DNA of 64,000 nt from Pteria penguin (taxonomy: Eukaryota; Mollusca; Bivalvia; Pterioida; Pteriidae). Location: assembly GCA_035048485.1 (NCBI GenBank), contig CM068583.1:45447790-45511789 (forward strand), given 5' to 3'. Each line of letters begins with the position of its first letter. The first letter of the stretch is position 1. Position numbers and translations under genes: made by a program. The notes below the pieces were generated by a model. It was not told where the DNA came from. It worked only from the letters and a program-made list of their open reading frames with translations, and made no database searches. Shown in pieces: positions 10,922 to 21,910 of this stretch.

Positions 10922-11384
10922 AAAGATTGATTGATTGATTAATGTTTTACGTCGCTGCACGATTATAACGCATATGTGGTGACGGTATCTGCCTTAGGGA
11001 GCAACCATTTAATTTTAGGGGTGGGAGGGGGGGGGGGCAGAAAGACTTTCACCGGCCTGAATATTTTTTTTTGCCCAATTTTAGAGCCGGATTATTTATT
11101 TTTCTTTATTTAGTTATTGGGATTATTTTTTCCCCAAAATTTGAGCCGTACTTTTTTTTGCAGTCTTCATCCCCTCCCCCCTAAAAATCAAATGGTTGCT
11201 CCCTTATGCATGACATAGAAATTTGTACTTTTGCAACGGACCTAACCGAGGCAGTGAGGATTCTTTTACGTACCACACCTACCGTGACACGGGACCTCGG
11301 TTTTCATTGTCTCATCCGAAAGACAGGGCACCGATGTGCCTACTGCGGAACCGGGACCTTTCGAACACCTCATTCACTCAGCCA
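10922..11384 (-). mobile_element. tRNA-derived SINE, minus orientation, interrupted by a MITE
   Basis: Tail complement GATTGATTGATTAATGTTTT at 10926, then GTGACGGTATCTGCC. After the insertion the body resumes with TTTGCAACGGAC and CTCATCCGAAAGAC. Comparison with 51151-51419 shows the missing middle replaced exactly by the 10997-11203 element. Confidence 0.8.
10997..11203. mobile_element. MITE with TTA target duplication (Harbinger-like)
   Basis: Terminal inverted repeats of about 30 bp begin GGGAGCAACCATTT at both ends. It is flanked by TTA at 10994-10996 and 11204-11206. The 207-bp body has no coding sequence. A 3-bp TWA-type duplication is typical of the PIF/Harbinger superfamily; that placement is inferred from the duplication alone. 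Confidence 0.85.
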
Positions 11385-11389
11385 CACTC

Positions 11390-11580
11390 CATGCGCGGAT
11401 CCAGAAATTTTTGTCAGAGGGGGTCCAACCAAAAAAAGGTAAATTTTTCTCTTAGACGAGGGGGGGGGTCCAACCCCAAAAATGCCCAAATATTACCTTT
11501 TTTGGTAAAATTTTAGGATTCCAGGGGGGGGGGTCCAGACCCCCCTAACCCTCCCCCCCCCCCCTCTGTATCCGCGCATG
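11390..11580. mobile_element. Short inverted-repeat element with G-rich/C-rich arms
   Basis: Ends CATGCGCGGATCCAGA and (inverted) CATGCGCGGATACAGA, flanked by CACTC at 11385-11389 and 11581-11585. Internal G and C runs make it largely self-complementary. The GCGGATCCAG core resembles hAT-type MITE ends such as those at 25018, but the 5-bp duplication does not fit hAT (8 bp). Confidence 0.7.
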
Positions 11581-11589
11581 CACTCGCTT

Positions 11590-12230
11590 AAAGAATGCCA
11601 GATTGCATGATTGAGTCTTTTACTTCACATATGACAATATGATAATAAGCAGTTATAAAGAGATGTATTTGAATTCCAATAGCAAACACTCTTTTTAAGG
11701 AAGCTGGTAGAAATTTCAAATGAAATGTGAAGTTACATCACATATTATTTGTTGAATTTGCAAATATACCAGGAAAATAGAAATATAAATATATTAAACA
11801 AAGTATCTTGTTTTGTTTTATTATGTATAATGTCAACATATTTACTCACCCACGGTGAGTGTGACAGGAAAATAAGAGATTACTTACTCCAGCCTACAGT
11901 GATGGATGTACTTTTAATTAAAACATTCTTTATAAATTATAAATGTTATACTTACCAATACATAACAAAATGAATAAAACTCCTCGCATATTAACTAAGT
12001 AGTACCCGTATACCTCTGATTAAATTGTCTCTTCACCTTAAAATGAGTTTATCAGTATGCTGTAACTTATATTTAGATCGTTATCAAGTTATCTATCACC
12101 TGATGGGACCGATGTTAGTGCCCATCCATACTGAGATACGTTGTACATTTATAGACATTTACGTATATTTGACAATATATCACTCACTGTACACATTCTG
12201 AGTCCATTATTCAGACCTTCACAGCTCACA
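11590..12230. other. AT-rich stretch without a recognised gene
   Basis: No exon with supporting similarity or splice pattern was found. The open frame at 11749-11973 shows no recognisable domain. Confidence 0.5.
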
Positions 12231-12233
12231 GTT

Positions 12234-12775
12234 ACACAGTGGGATAAATTCATTTTAGCCTTACACAGTGATATACACTCGATGTAATTTTACACTGTGG
12301 GATAAATTAAGCGCAGCTTTACGCACTAATACACAGTGGGGTAAATTCAATATAGTCTTACACAGTTGAATAAAATCAATTTAACTTGACACAGTGAGAA
12401 AAAGTCTCTGAAGCCTTCCATTATGGGATATCCATTTTGGGATAAACTCACTGTAGTCCTCTATAGTGGATAAACCCATGGTAGCCTTCTATAGTGGGAT
12501 AAACTCACTGTAGTCTTCTATAGTGGGATACACCCATGGTAGCCTTCCATAGTGATATAAACGCTGTAGCCTTCTATAGAAGGATAAACAAACTGTAGTC
12601 TTCCATAGTGGGATACTCCCATGGTAGCCTTCCATAGTGGTATAAATACTGCAGCCTTCTATAGTGGGATAAACTCACTGAAGCTTCCATAGTGGGATAA
12701 CTATGGTAGCTTTTAAACCCTCTTTAGCCTTTCATATTGGGATAGAATCAATGTAGCCTTCCACTGTAACACCTT
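12234..12775. repeat. Degenerate minisatellite, units about 29-32 bp
   Basis: Repeats around TAGTGGGATAAACTCACTG and TAGCCTTC(C/T)ATAGTGGGATA, with variable unit length. The left half is most diverged (CACAGTGGGATAAATTCA). Non-coding. Confidence 0.85.
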
Positions 12776-13627
12776 TTCAGTAAAATTTTTCAACCCAAAA
12801 GGGTTCTCAGCAAAGTAGAGCTTAATTAGTTGGTTCTTATACATTCTTGTCTTAAAAATAAACAATACATTGGTATAACATTTATTATAATATTTACATA
12901 GGAAATGTAACAGAACGTGTTGGGTAATAGTGAGTGTTATACTAATTCACACTAAATGCCCTTTATTTAACAGATAAACAAGTACCATATGATCTTGGCG
13001 ATTTACATATAACATATTTCACATAAATTGCTTCTGAGAAGAAAGTTCAATTTAAAGATTTTCATTTCAGAAGAATCGATTCTATTGAGTAATTGAACAA
13101 AGCAGCATAAACAATTCTCATTTCATGATAGTAACAATTACATGTATATTGGTGTGGATAGAGATCATGCAAAGCAATTTTGCAACGAAGAAGAGCATCA
13201 AACCATCTTCAAGATTATTTACTCGGTGAGCTGGTTTTTTTTTTTATTTTTTGCATCTTTCATGTTGCATACTGTGAACATGATAAGGTAAGCTTCATGT
13301 TTTATTTCGTTGATTGCATGAATGTGTATATAAACAGAGTGTACTTCAATTATTGCTGAAGAATATCCTGTCTGTTTTTACGAGAATTCGTATACATTGT
13401 ATTTCTTTCATGATATTATTTTGCAGACGAAATAATACCCGGTTTCAATCTCTGGTCTGTAATATACCGGAAAAATCGACCTCTTGTTGCAAATTTCATG
13501 ATATGATTGAAAAATTGTTATATGTGACTTAAATCCGAATTCAACAAGAAAATTCTTTTTAAAAATGCAACACTTTTTTTTATTAAAAACGCGTTATAGA
13601 TATATACATGTATACTTCGACGAGAGC

Positions 13628-13785
13628 CAATGTAGCTCAGTGAATGAGATGCTCTGCTCTTGATCGAGAGGTCCCAGGTTCGACTCCCGCCATGGGGTCA
13701 ACGTATTTCACCTTTTGGATGAGACAGTGAACACCGAGGTCCCATGTCACGGTATCTGTGACAAGTAAAAGATCCTTCGTTATTT
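13628..13785 (+). mobile_element. tRNA-derived SINE, 5' part
   Basis: tRNA-like head with A box TAGCTCAGTGA and B box GGTTCGACTCC, then GGATGAGACAGTGAACACC and AAAGATCCTTC as in the copy at 51151. It breaks at GTTATTT, where a LINE fragment is inserted, and resumes at 14895. It is a SINE head and not a tRNA gene, because the sequence continues into the SINE body. Confidence 0.82.
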
Positions 13786-14894
13786 TGACAAGTTTTGACA
13801 AGTTTATTAAGTTTATTTAAGCAATTACTCAGGCACACGAGGGTGCTACAGGAGCAATAAGTCAGACACATGAGGGTGCTACAGGAGCAATAACTCAGGC
13901 ACACGAGGGTGCTACAGAAGCAATAACTCAAGCACACGAGGGTGCTACAGGGGCAATTACTCAGGCATACGAGGGTGCTACAGGTGCAATAACATAGACA
14001 CACGAGGGTGCTACAGGAGCAATAACTCAGACACACGAGGGTGCTGCAGGTGCAATAACTCAGACACACGAGGGTGCTACAGGGGCAATTACTCAGGCAT
14101 ACGAGGGTGCTGCAGGAGCAATAACATAGACACACGAGGGTGCTACAGGAGCAATAACTCAGACACAAGAGGGTGCTGCAGGTGCAATAACTCAGACACA
14201 CGAGGGTGCTACAGGAGCAATAACTCAGGCACACGAGGGTGCTACAGGAGCAATAACTCAAGCACACGAGGGTGCTACAGGGGCAATTACTCAGGCATAC
14301 GAGGGTGCTACAGGTGCAATAACACAGACACACCGGGGGGGGCTACAGGAGCAATAACTCAGGCACACGAGGGTGCTACAGGTGCAATAACTCAGACACA
14401 CGAGGGTGCTACAGGAGCAATAACTCAGGCACACGAGGGTGCTACAGGAGCAATAACTCAGGCACACGAGGGTGCTACAGGAACAATAACTCAGGCACAC
14501 AAGGGTGGTACAGGAGCAATAACTCAGGCACACGAGGGTGCTACAGGAGCAATAACTCAGGCACACGAGGGTGCTACAGGAGCAGTAAATATCATTTTAC
14601 AAACGATATGACAAGTATTACACAATAGTGAAACAATCATAGACAATCAAACAAGCATCTTTGTAAGTATTACATAAAGTCAAAACAAGCAAATTAAATA
14701 ATCACACAGACATAAACAAATCAAAAGATATCTAACATATCGTGTCAGTTCACTGAACTTATACAATCTGTGCATTATACGAATAACTCTTTAAACAGCT
14801 TATCTATTTTCCTAAAAAATACATAATTTTGCAATGACGTTTTTATTGCATAGGGACATCAGCCATTTCATTTTGTTTTCAGATAGGTTATTTT
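13786..14894 (-). mobile_element. 5'-truncated LINE fragment inserted in a SINE
   Basis: 1.1-kb insertion flanked by perfect GTTATTT copies (13779-13785 and 14895-14901). Read on the minus strand, it opens with a short LINE C-terminal-like peptide (NNLSENKMKWLMSLCNK), continues as an AT-rich 3' region and ends in an AATAAACTTAATAAACTTG-type tail. The 33-bp array lies just before that tail. 5' truncation plus target duplication fits target-primed reverse transcription. Confidence 0.65.
13821..14587. repeat. 33-bp minisatellite, about 23 copies
   Basis: Unit GAGGGTGCTACAGGAGCAAT, then AACTCAGGCACAC, with few substitutions. 33 bp is 11 codons, so the minus strand stays open as a Cys-rich repeat (CLSYCSCSTLV). 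This is a by-product of the period. It lies inside the LINE insertion. Confidence 0.95.
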
Positions 14895-15015
14895 GTTATT
14901 TGGGTGGGTCCATTGCAAAGGTATAAATCGCTATGCTATGTATCAGACAGATGCCGTCACCATATACGTGAAATAATCGTGGAGTGACAAAAAGCAGTGA
15001 TTATTCAATCACGTA
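14895..15015 (+). mobile_element. tRNA-derived SINE, 3' part (continuation of 13628)
   Basis: TGGGTGGGTCCATTGCAAAG, then CAGACAGATGCCGTCACCAT and GTGAAATAATCGTGGAGTGAC, matching the middle and tail of the SINE at 51151. Confidence 0.82.
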
Positions 15016-16400
15016 GATTATGGTCATAAACATAAATCATTGTAGATCAATGTATTATTGGTATTAAAATAATTCCGCGTGCTTTCGTCAGAGTACTTTT
15101 GCTTCTCTGTAAACACGTCAAACTCAGTACAAAAGCTGAGACGTAAAAGAAAGCACCTCCCTCACTTGGACGATCAACAAATTCTTTAGGACGAAATGTC
15201 ATTTGTTTAGCGAAGATTGAACGGACAATGTATTCTGTCTGATACATTCCAACGAATAAATGAAAATTCAGATTTTTAAGAATTGTTTATTTGCACGGAC
15301 GAAGAAATATTTATAACGAAAACTCATGAGGTAGTCAGTACATGAACAAAGTTGAACTTAGTTTTCTTGATATATACGTCACTGATACAAATAAGTTCTT
15401 GAGGGCATAACTTATTTGCGCCGAAGTGTGCTATAGATTTTTATTTCATGTACAAGTCAAAGCTTTACGTTTTAAACAAGAGTTACTTTTCTTGGTGTGA
15501 AAAGTAGAAGTTCAAACTGTAATATTTTGAATGGTGTGGTCGATATTTATGGATTCCAATAAATGTGTTTCGCCTAGGCAGCCACCTTGTTTTCCAACAT
15601 AAGCTATTTTATAGCGTTTTCATTTACGATCTAGAAGATATAATTAGTCCAATGCCCAATCTGCAACTTTATTAATATTGGTCTTTTCATATTAGTTTTT
15701 GATCGTGAATACAAGCAAATATTTGCTTTCTGTTTTAAGGTCTGTCGATCGATGTGTACGAATACAACATATTGGATCAGGTACAGATGTATAATTAGTA
15801 AAATAAAGGTCTTTTAACTAAGATCAATACGGTTTCACCATTGGCAAAATGATTTGGCTTGTGATTTCTTTTGATATAAGAATGAATAACCCGATTTTAA
15901 AAAAGTCTTATAGACCATATGCACTTGATATATGTTTGTCGGTGATTTAATATTTTAAATCAATTGCTTTTAATATGAACAATCTTTTTATAATAAAAGT
16001 TGAATATACGTGTCAACAAAACATCAAAATAATTCAAATATTACAATGGTTATGAGCGGCATTTGACAATGTTAGAAGTGGTTGCCTTCCAAGTAAACAT
16101 TCAAACGTGTAAATAATACTTCTTTCTGAAAAAAATAAATAAATCGAAGTTCATTTTAATTTGATAGTGTAAACATTACAATACAGTGGGTTTTCAACCG
16201 TTATAAACATATCCTCATTGTGAATTTTTGAGATATAAAAATCAATTCTATTTTCTACAGATGGAATTGAATTTATATACATGGTAAGTCAAAACATATT
16301 GATTGTATTGTCGTTGAGTGGAACAACCATTGTAATGGATTTTATCCTCTGTATTCGTATCCATCCGGGAACAAAAGACTGAGGAAATATCCCAGTAGGC
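15016..16400. other. AT-rich intergenic stretch, no recognised gene
   Basis: Short open frames such as 15047-15247 (minus) show no recognisable domain or supporting splice context. No clear repeats. Confidence 0.5.
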
Positions 16401-16506
16401 ATAGTTGTATATTCATTCGAACGAGAATAAAATAGAGATTTGTATACGAAACCAACCACAGTTGCTTGCGTTTGTTGTTCAAGAAATAACGGAATGGGAA
16501 TCAGAA

Positions 16507-16604
16507 ATGCCAGGAGGTGTACCAAGTAAACCCAGTTCTCGACAGAGCACGTCTTCAGCACATTTGCGCTCGAGATCCCAGCGGTCGCGATTATCTTTTG
16601 CACG
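16507..16604 (+). CDS. Candidate first coding exon, possibly of LRRC71
   Basis: ATG with a purine at -3, the first ATG of a frame open from 16405, followed by 32 codons of a Ser/Arg-rich, low-complexity N-terminus (MPGGVPSKPSSRQSTSS, then SRSQRSRLSFA) and a strong donor CACG|GTAAGG. It leaves 2 bases. Joining to the acceptor at 40742 gives R-VANKIK-MGKK in frame without a stop. Vertebrate LRRC71 also begins with a Ser/Pro/basic segment. No other plus-strand gene was recognised between them. Alternative: the first exon of another gene, or a chance frame. Confidence 0.45.
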
Positions 16605-17445
16605 GTAAGGAATATGTAATGATGCCATTTAACAATGTATTCTATTTTTCCACTGAATCTTCTACGAGCCCTATATTTAAAATTAGTGAAATCAAAGATT
16701 TGTGTAACGTCACTTTATGACCTTTGAGAAACATGTGAAATTGACTTGTTTTCACCTCCTGCACAACTTATTGCCAAAGAAATATTCTACTGATATCGTG
16801 TGTTCTTCCATTCGTTTGTTCGTCCACATGTTTTGTTCTTCAGTCTGTCCTTCTCCCCTTGTGAGTACTCCAAAAGATTCACTGGAACGGAGTTCCATAA
16901 GACTCAGAGTGCGTATTCTATAAGATACGAGTGATAATCCAATCTGATTTTCAAGGAAAACGTAAAAAACCTAGCGAATTGTGTTCGAATTGTGTCCCAA
17001 CTTCCGGAACCGGGGGATTGATCTCTCAAAATCCCAGCAAACAAGTCGATCTCTTGATATCCAAAACTAGGGATCGACATCTTAATATAGCAACCGCGAG
17101 ATTCGCTTCTCATTAACACAGCCAATATTTTACTTCTCATTGTCATTTGACGGGCGAACAGGAGAAGCCATCTCCTACTCGAATCGCTTTCCTCCTTCAT
17201 CATCCTGTCCCTCTTACCCTGTCCTCCGCTCATATTTATTGGTTCGTCTTTTTAGTACCACTTAATACATAATACACGACAGTCCGACTGGTTTTCTTTC
17301 ACAAGACCGACCTATCAGAAACTAATAACTGACCAGAATGATAATAAATGACCGATCTTATTAACACATCTAGCGGACTATCTTTTGGAATATCTAATTG
17401 TATTATAATGTTGCCTTCACAAGGTAACTGTGGCGTAGGTGAATT
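16605..17445. other. Stretch downstream of the candidate exon, somewhat less AT-rich
   Basis: Overlapping open frames on both strands at 16904-17233 with no recognisable domain. Around 16980-17110 the sequence is less AT-rich than its surroundings. It could hold unrecognised exon or regulatory sequence. Confidence 0.35.
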
Positions 17446-17448
17446 TAA

Positions 17449-20000
17449 AACAAGAGGCTCAAGTGGGCTTATATCGCTCATCTGAGTACCTAGATGATCA
17501 GTCATGCAGGAATGGAAGAATTCATTTATTTTTGCATTACTGTGACCAAGTCAACACAAATGTTGAAAATATGTCAAATTTCTTTTTTCAGATCAGAATA
17601 AAAAACACTTTTTTGCAAATCCATTCAGGTGATTTTGATATTAAGCATTTGCTTTGTCTCTGCAAGATGTGATTCAGATAAGAAACATAAGAAACAAATT
17701 AGTCATTTTCTTTAGGTGGGGCCTTTTGTTGACTGAATTCAAGTCTGAGTCATGAACAACTATTGTTTCAAATATTGTCCAGATCCAACTTAAAATGGCC
17801 GAATTTCATATGTTGAGTGTTGAGAAACATCTAAAAACTTATTTAGATGTGTAAAGAAATGAGAAAAAATTGATCACAGCTGGATTTGAACCGCTGCTCT
17901 CCATATTTTAATTACCGAGTGGTATATGTACCATTGTGACACCTATTTTTTAGACATGGTGGCATTATCTGTGGACCAATTTGGATGAAATGTACAAAAT
18001 TGATATAGGACCTATAGTACTTCATGTATACTATGTTTCATTAAAATCTTTCATGTGGTATAACAAAGAATTGTCCCTATACACCCTCATTTGGAAGTCT
18101 TAAAAGATTCATAGAAAATCCAAACATTGAGATATTGACAAAATTCTTTCAAATTAATATTCCTTTCCATAATTATGATCACAATAGTCCATAAGAAATC
18201 ATCATTATCAATTAACTAGAAAAAAATGACACTTTATTTTCATTGAAATCACCAAGTCCAAACACATGTCGAAGAAACTTCTAAAATTTGATTTTGGAAG
18301 GGAACCAAAATGACAATACGTCTTCATTCATCCCTCTAGATCATTTCTACGCATTCTGTCTGTCTCTGTATACAGCCAGTATGAAGAGGAATATTGTCAA
18401 AAAGGGTACTCGTTTGTGACATACTTTTGACTATGGTGGCGCCACCTGTAAAGAGGTCTAAACGAAAACAACAGAATTTGAAGGGGATCATAAGTGATAT
18501 ATTTCTACCAAGATTTATTAAAATCCTTCCAACAGTTTTGCAGAAAATGTTGAAAATGTGAAAAATGGCCAACCCCCCCCTTTTTTCTGGAAGTCTTAAA
18601 AAATTCATAAAAAATCCAAAAATTGAGATAACGACAAAATTCTTTCACAATAATATTCCTTACCACAATTGTGATCAAAATAGTCATTAAGAAATCATCA
18701 ATATCAATTAACTGAAAAACATGACACTTTTCTTCATTGAAATTACTAAGTCCAAAAACACATCAAAAAAGCGCAAATTTCTATTTGACAGATCTTAATC
18801 TCGAACACAATTTTTAATATCCCATCTTTATAGATTGTTGAAATACAATTAGTTTCCCTATTTATGCATTTGTTCTGGAGGAGAAGATTTTTGAAGAGGG
18901 GTACCCTTTTGGGCACTTTTGGTCCCGCCCTGGATCCACTCCTGAGGGAATCTGGATCCCGAACACAAACTTGGTAGAGGACCTTGAGTACTTACTTCCT
19001 ATGAGGTTTGATGAAATTCTGTGCAGCCAATCTGGAGAAGAAGTTGAAAATGTTTCAACCAATCAGAGCCAATGGCAGCCATCTTGGATCACGGACTGGC
19101 ATAAAAAACACAAACTTGGTAGAGGACCTTGAGTACCAACTATCTATGAAGTTTGGTGAAATTCTGTGCAGCTTTTCTGGAGGAGAAGTCGAAAATGTGT
19201 CAACCAATCAGAGCCAATGGCGGCCATCTTGGATCACGGATCGGCATAAAAAACACAAACTTGGTAGAGGACCTTGAGTACTTACTTCTTATGAAGTTTG
19301 GTGAAATTCTGTGCAGCGGTTCTGGAGGAGAAGTCGAAAATGTGTCAACCAATCAGAGACAATGGCGGCCATCTTGGATTACGGATCGGCATTAAAAACA
19401 CAAACTTATTAGAGGACTTTGAGTACTTACTTCCTATGAAGTTTGGTGAAATTCTGTGCAGCAGTTCTGGAGGAGAAGTCGAAAATGTGTCAACCAATCA
19501 GAGCCAATGGCGGCCATCTTGGATCACGGATCGGCATAAAAAACACAAACTTGATAGAGGACCTTGAGTACCAACTTCCTATGAAGTTTGGTGAAATTCT
19601 GTGCAGCAGTTCTGGAGGAGAAGTCGAAAATGTGTCAACCAATCAGAGCCAATGGCGGCCATCTTGGATCACGGATCGGCATAAAAAACACAAACTTGGT
19701 AGAGGACCTTGAGTACTTACTTCCTATGGAGTTTGGTGAAATTCTGTGCAGCAGTTCTGGAGGAGAAGTCGAAAATGTGTCAACCAATTAGAGCCAATGG
19801 CGGCCATCTTGGATCACGGATCGGCATAAAAAACACAAACTTTGTAGAAGACCTTGAGTACTTAATTCCTATGGAGTTTGGTGAAATTCTGTGCAGCGGT
19901 TTCTGGAGGAGAAGTCGAAAATGTAGAAAAGTTAACGACGGACGACGGACGCTGCACTATGACAATAGCTCACTTGAGCTACGCTCAGGTGAGCTAAAAA
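17449..20000 (+). mobile_element. HINE/pearl-like element with 145-bp core repeats
   Basis: The left end (CAAGAGGCTCAAGTGGGCTT, then ATATCGCTC) and the right end (GACGGACGACGGACG, then a hairpin of TAGCTCACTTGAGC/GCTCAGGTGAGCTA) match, in the opposite orientation, those of the element at 39126-40033. The interior has about 1.4 kb of non-coding sequence and then tandem 145-bp cores. A 3'-terminal hairpin and tandem cores are features of non-autonomous Helitron-like (HINE) and bivalve pearl elements. No Rep/helicase coding. Confidence 0.7.
18955..19930. repeat. 145-bp tandem core repeats, about 6.7 copies
   Basis: Units contain CTTGGTAGAGGACCTTGAGT, GTGAAATTCTGTGCAGC, AACCAATCAGAGCCAATGG and GGCCATCTTGGATCACGGA. 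The period is exactly 145 (markers at 19153, 19298, 19443, 19588). Because 145 = 3x48+1, successive units fall in different frames and give overlapping spurious open frames. Confidence 0.95.
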
Positions 20001-20039
20001 GGGGGGGTTGCAACTTTTCAACTCTCACCTGAACAATAT

Positions 20040-20650
20040 ATAATAAAGAAAGAAAGGGAGAAAGAAAGAAGTACAGAAATAAAAATCTCAAATATCTTTT
20101 ATTTGATTTTTTTTTTCTAAAATGCAGTGCTTTGATTCTTAACGCATGATAGGTTTCAAGGCAACATTATTTACTATGCCATAACCCCTCCTACTCCGAT
20201 TGTCTTATCCAAACATTAGACATAAACGAAACTTTATTATTGATTTCGTTATTCACAATCCACACTGTCATTCATACGTTTACACTTCAGAAAGTTGGAT
20301 TTAAGGTCGATAGCAAGCGATTTTTAAACATTCTTTGGCAAAATTTCCATAGAATTTCCCATTTTATGGTTATGTTAAGTTTCTATTTTAATGAAAAGGG
20401 AAGAAATTCGGAAAAGGATGTGAAAAGTCGCTTGTTACGGAACATTCAAGTTATATCAAACTTCTTGATATGGACGCATTTATGTTTCTGAACCAGCGTA
20501 AACGCGTGAGTGACAGTGCGAATTGTGAGTAATGAAAAGCTTCGATTGTTCTTCAATTCCCGTTGATTTGCTCTCATTTAAAGTATTCAGACTCAATTAA
20601 GCGTTTGATAATGTTTCCTTTACATAAAGATATGGTAAAATTCACTTGTG
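20040..20650. other. Intergenic, no recognised gene
   Basis: Begins with a short GAAAGAAAG tract. The open frame at 20240-20491 has no recognisable domain. Confidence 0.4.
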
Positions 20651-21575
20651 AGATAACTCAATTTTTCATGTCTTTTTGCCCACTTCTCAGAAAGCTGTCA
20701 ACTTTTCATGTCTTTATGCCCACTTGTCAGATAACTGTCAACTTTTTATGTCTTTATGCCCCCTTGTCAGATAACTGTCGACTTTCCATGTCTTTATGCC
20801 CACTTGTCAGATAACTGTCAACCTTTCATGTCTTTAAGCCTACTTGTCATATAAATGTCAACTTTTCATGTCTTTATGCCCAATTGTCAGATAACTGTCA
20901 ACTTTTCATGCCTTTAATCCCACTTGTCATATAAATGTCAACTTTTCATGTCTTTATGCCCACTTGTCAGATAATTGTCAACTTTTCATGTCTTTATGCT
21001 CACTTGTCAGATAACTGTCAACTGTTCATGTCTTTATGCCCACTTGTCAGATAACTGTCGACTTTCAATGTCTTTATGCCCAATTGTCAGATAACTGTCA
21101 ACTTTTCATATCTATATGCACACTTGTCAGATAACTGTCGACTTTCCATTTTTTAATGCCGACTTCTCAGATAACTGACAACTTTCCATGTCTGTATGCC
21201 CATTTGTCAGATAACTGCCAACTTTTCATTTCTTTATGCCCACCTGTCAGATAACTGTCAACTTTTCATATCTTTATGCTTACTTGTCAGATAACTGTCA
21301 ACTTTTCATGTATTTATGCCCACTTGTCAGATAATTGTCATTTTTTCATGTCTTTATGCCCACTTGTCAGATAACTGTCGACTTTCAATGTCTTTATGCC
21401 CACTTGTCAGATAACTGTCAACTTTTTATGTCTTTATGCCCATTTGTCAGATAACTGTCAACTTTTCATGTCTTTATGCCCACCTGTCAGATAAATGTCA
21501 ACGTTTCATATCTATATGCTCACTTGTCAGATAACTGTCAACTTTTATCACTTTACCCACTTGTCAGATAACTAC
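20651..21575. repeat. 40-bp minisatellite, about 23 copies
   Basis: Unit ATAACTGTCAACTTTTCATG, then TCTTTATGCCCACTTGTCAG. The period is exactly 40. It contains a TGTCAACTTTTCAT segment with variants. Followed by inverted-motif sequence at 21575-21685. Confidence 0.95.
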
Positions 21576-21685
21576 ATTCAGAAGTTGACATGACAAGTCA
21601 ACGTATTTTCTGACAAGTCGACAAATAATAACTGATAAATCAACAGAAATGTCTGACAAGTCTATATGACGTCTGACAATTATTA
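21575..21685. repeat. Inverted-orientation motifs flanking the 40-bp array
   Basis: Several CTGACAAGTC and GTTGACATGACAAG motifs here are reverse complements of the CTTGTCAG and TGTCAAC of the array, spaced irregularly. Confidence 0.6.
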
Positions 21686-21766
21686 TGTTATTTAGCAAGT
21701 GTCACTATGCACTGCAAAAGAAGTTCTGTCATCCACAGTACATTCTGATTCTATTTAAAACAGTTT

Positions 21767-21910
21767 TAAAATACATGTACATGTATTCCCTTTAATGTCC
21801 ATAAAATACATGTACATGTATTCCCTTTAATGTCCATAAAATACATGTACATGTATTCCCTTTAATGTCCATAAAATACATGTACATGTATTCCCTTTAA
21901 TGTCCATAAA
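21767..21910. repeat. 35-bp tandem repeat, 4 identical copies
   Basis: Unit AAAATACATGTACATGTATT, then CCCTTTAATGTCCAT. Each unit contains the perfect palindrome ATACATGTACATGTAT. Copies begin at 21771, 21806, 21841 and 21876 by the ATACATGTAC marker. Confidence 0.96.

Noticed and set aside
13628..13705. tRNA gene
   Set aside because: It is the head of a SINE whose body follows directly.
13698..14566. Cys-rich 11-residue repeat protein on the minus strand
   Set aside because: By-product of the 33-bp array (multiple of three) inside a LINE insertion in a SINE. There is no start context or splice support.
16904..17233. 109-codon minus-strand open frame
   Set aside because: Opposite-strand frames are open too, there is no recognisable domain, and no convincing splice or start context was found.
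19008..20032. Overlapping ~89-codon frames in the 145-bp repeats
   Set aside because: Each frame is the same repeat in a shifted phase. The cores belong to a non-coding element and recur at 39 kb.
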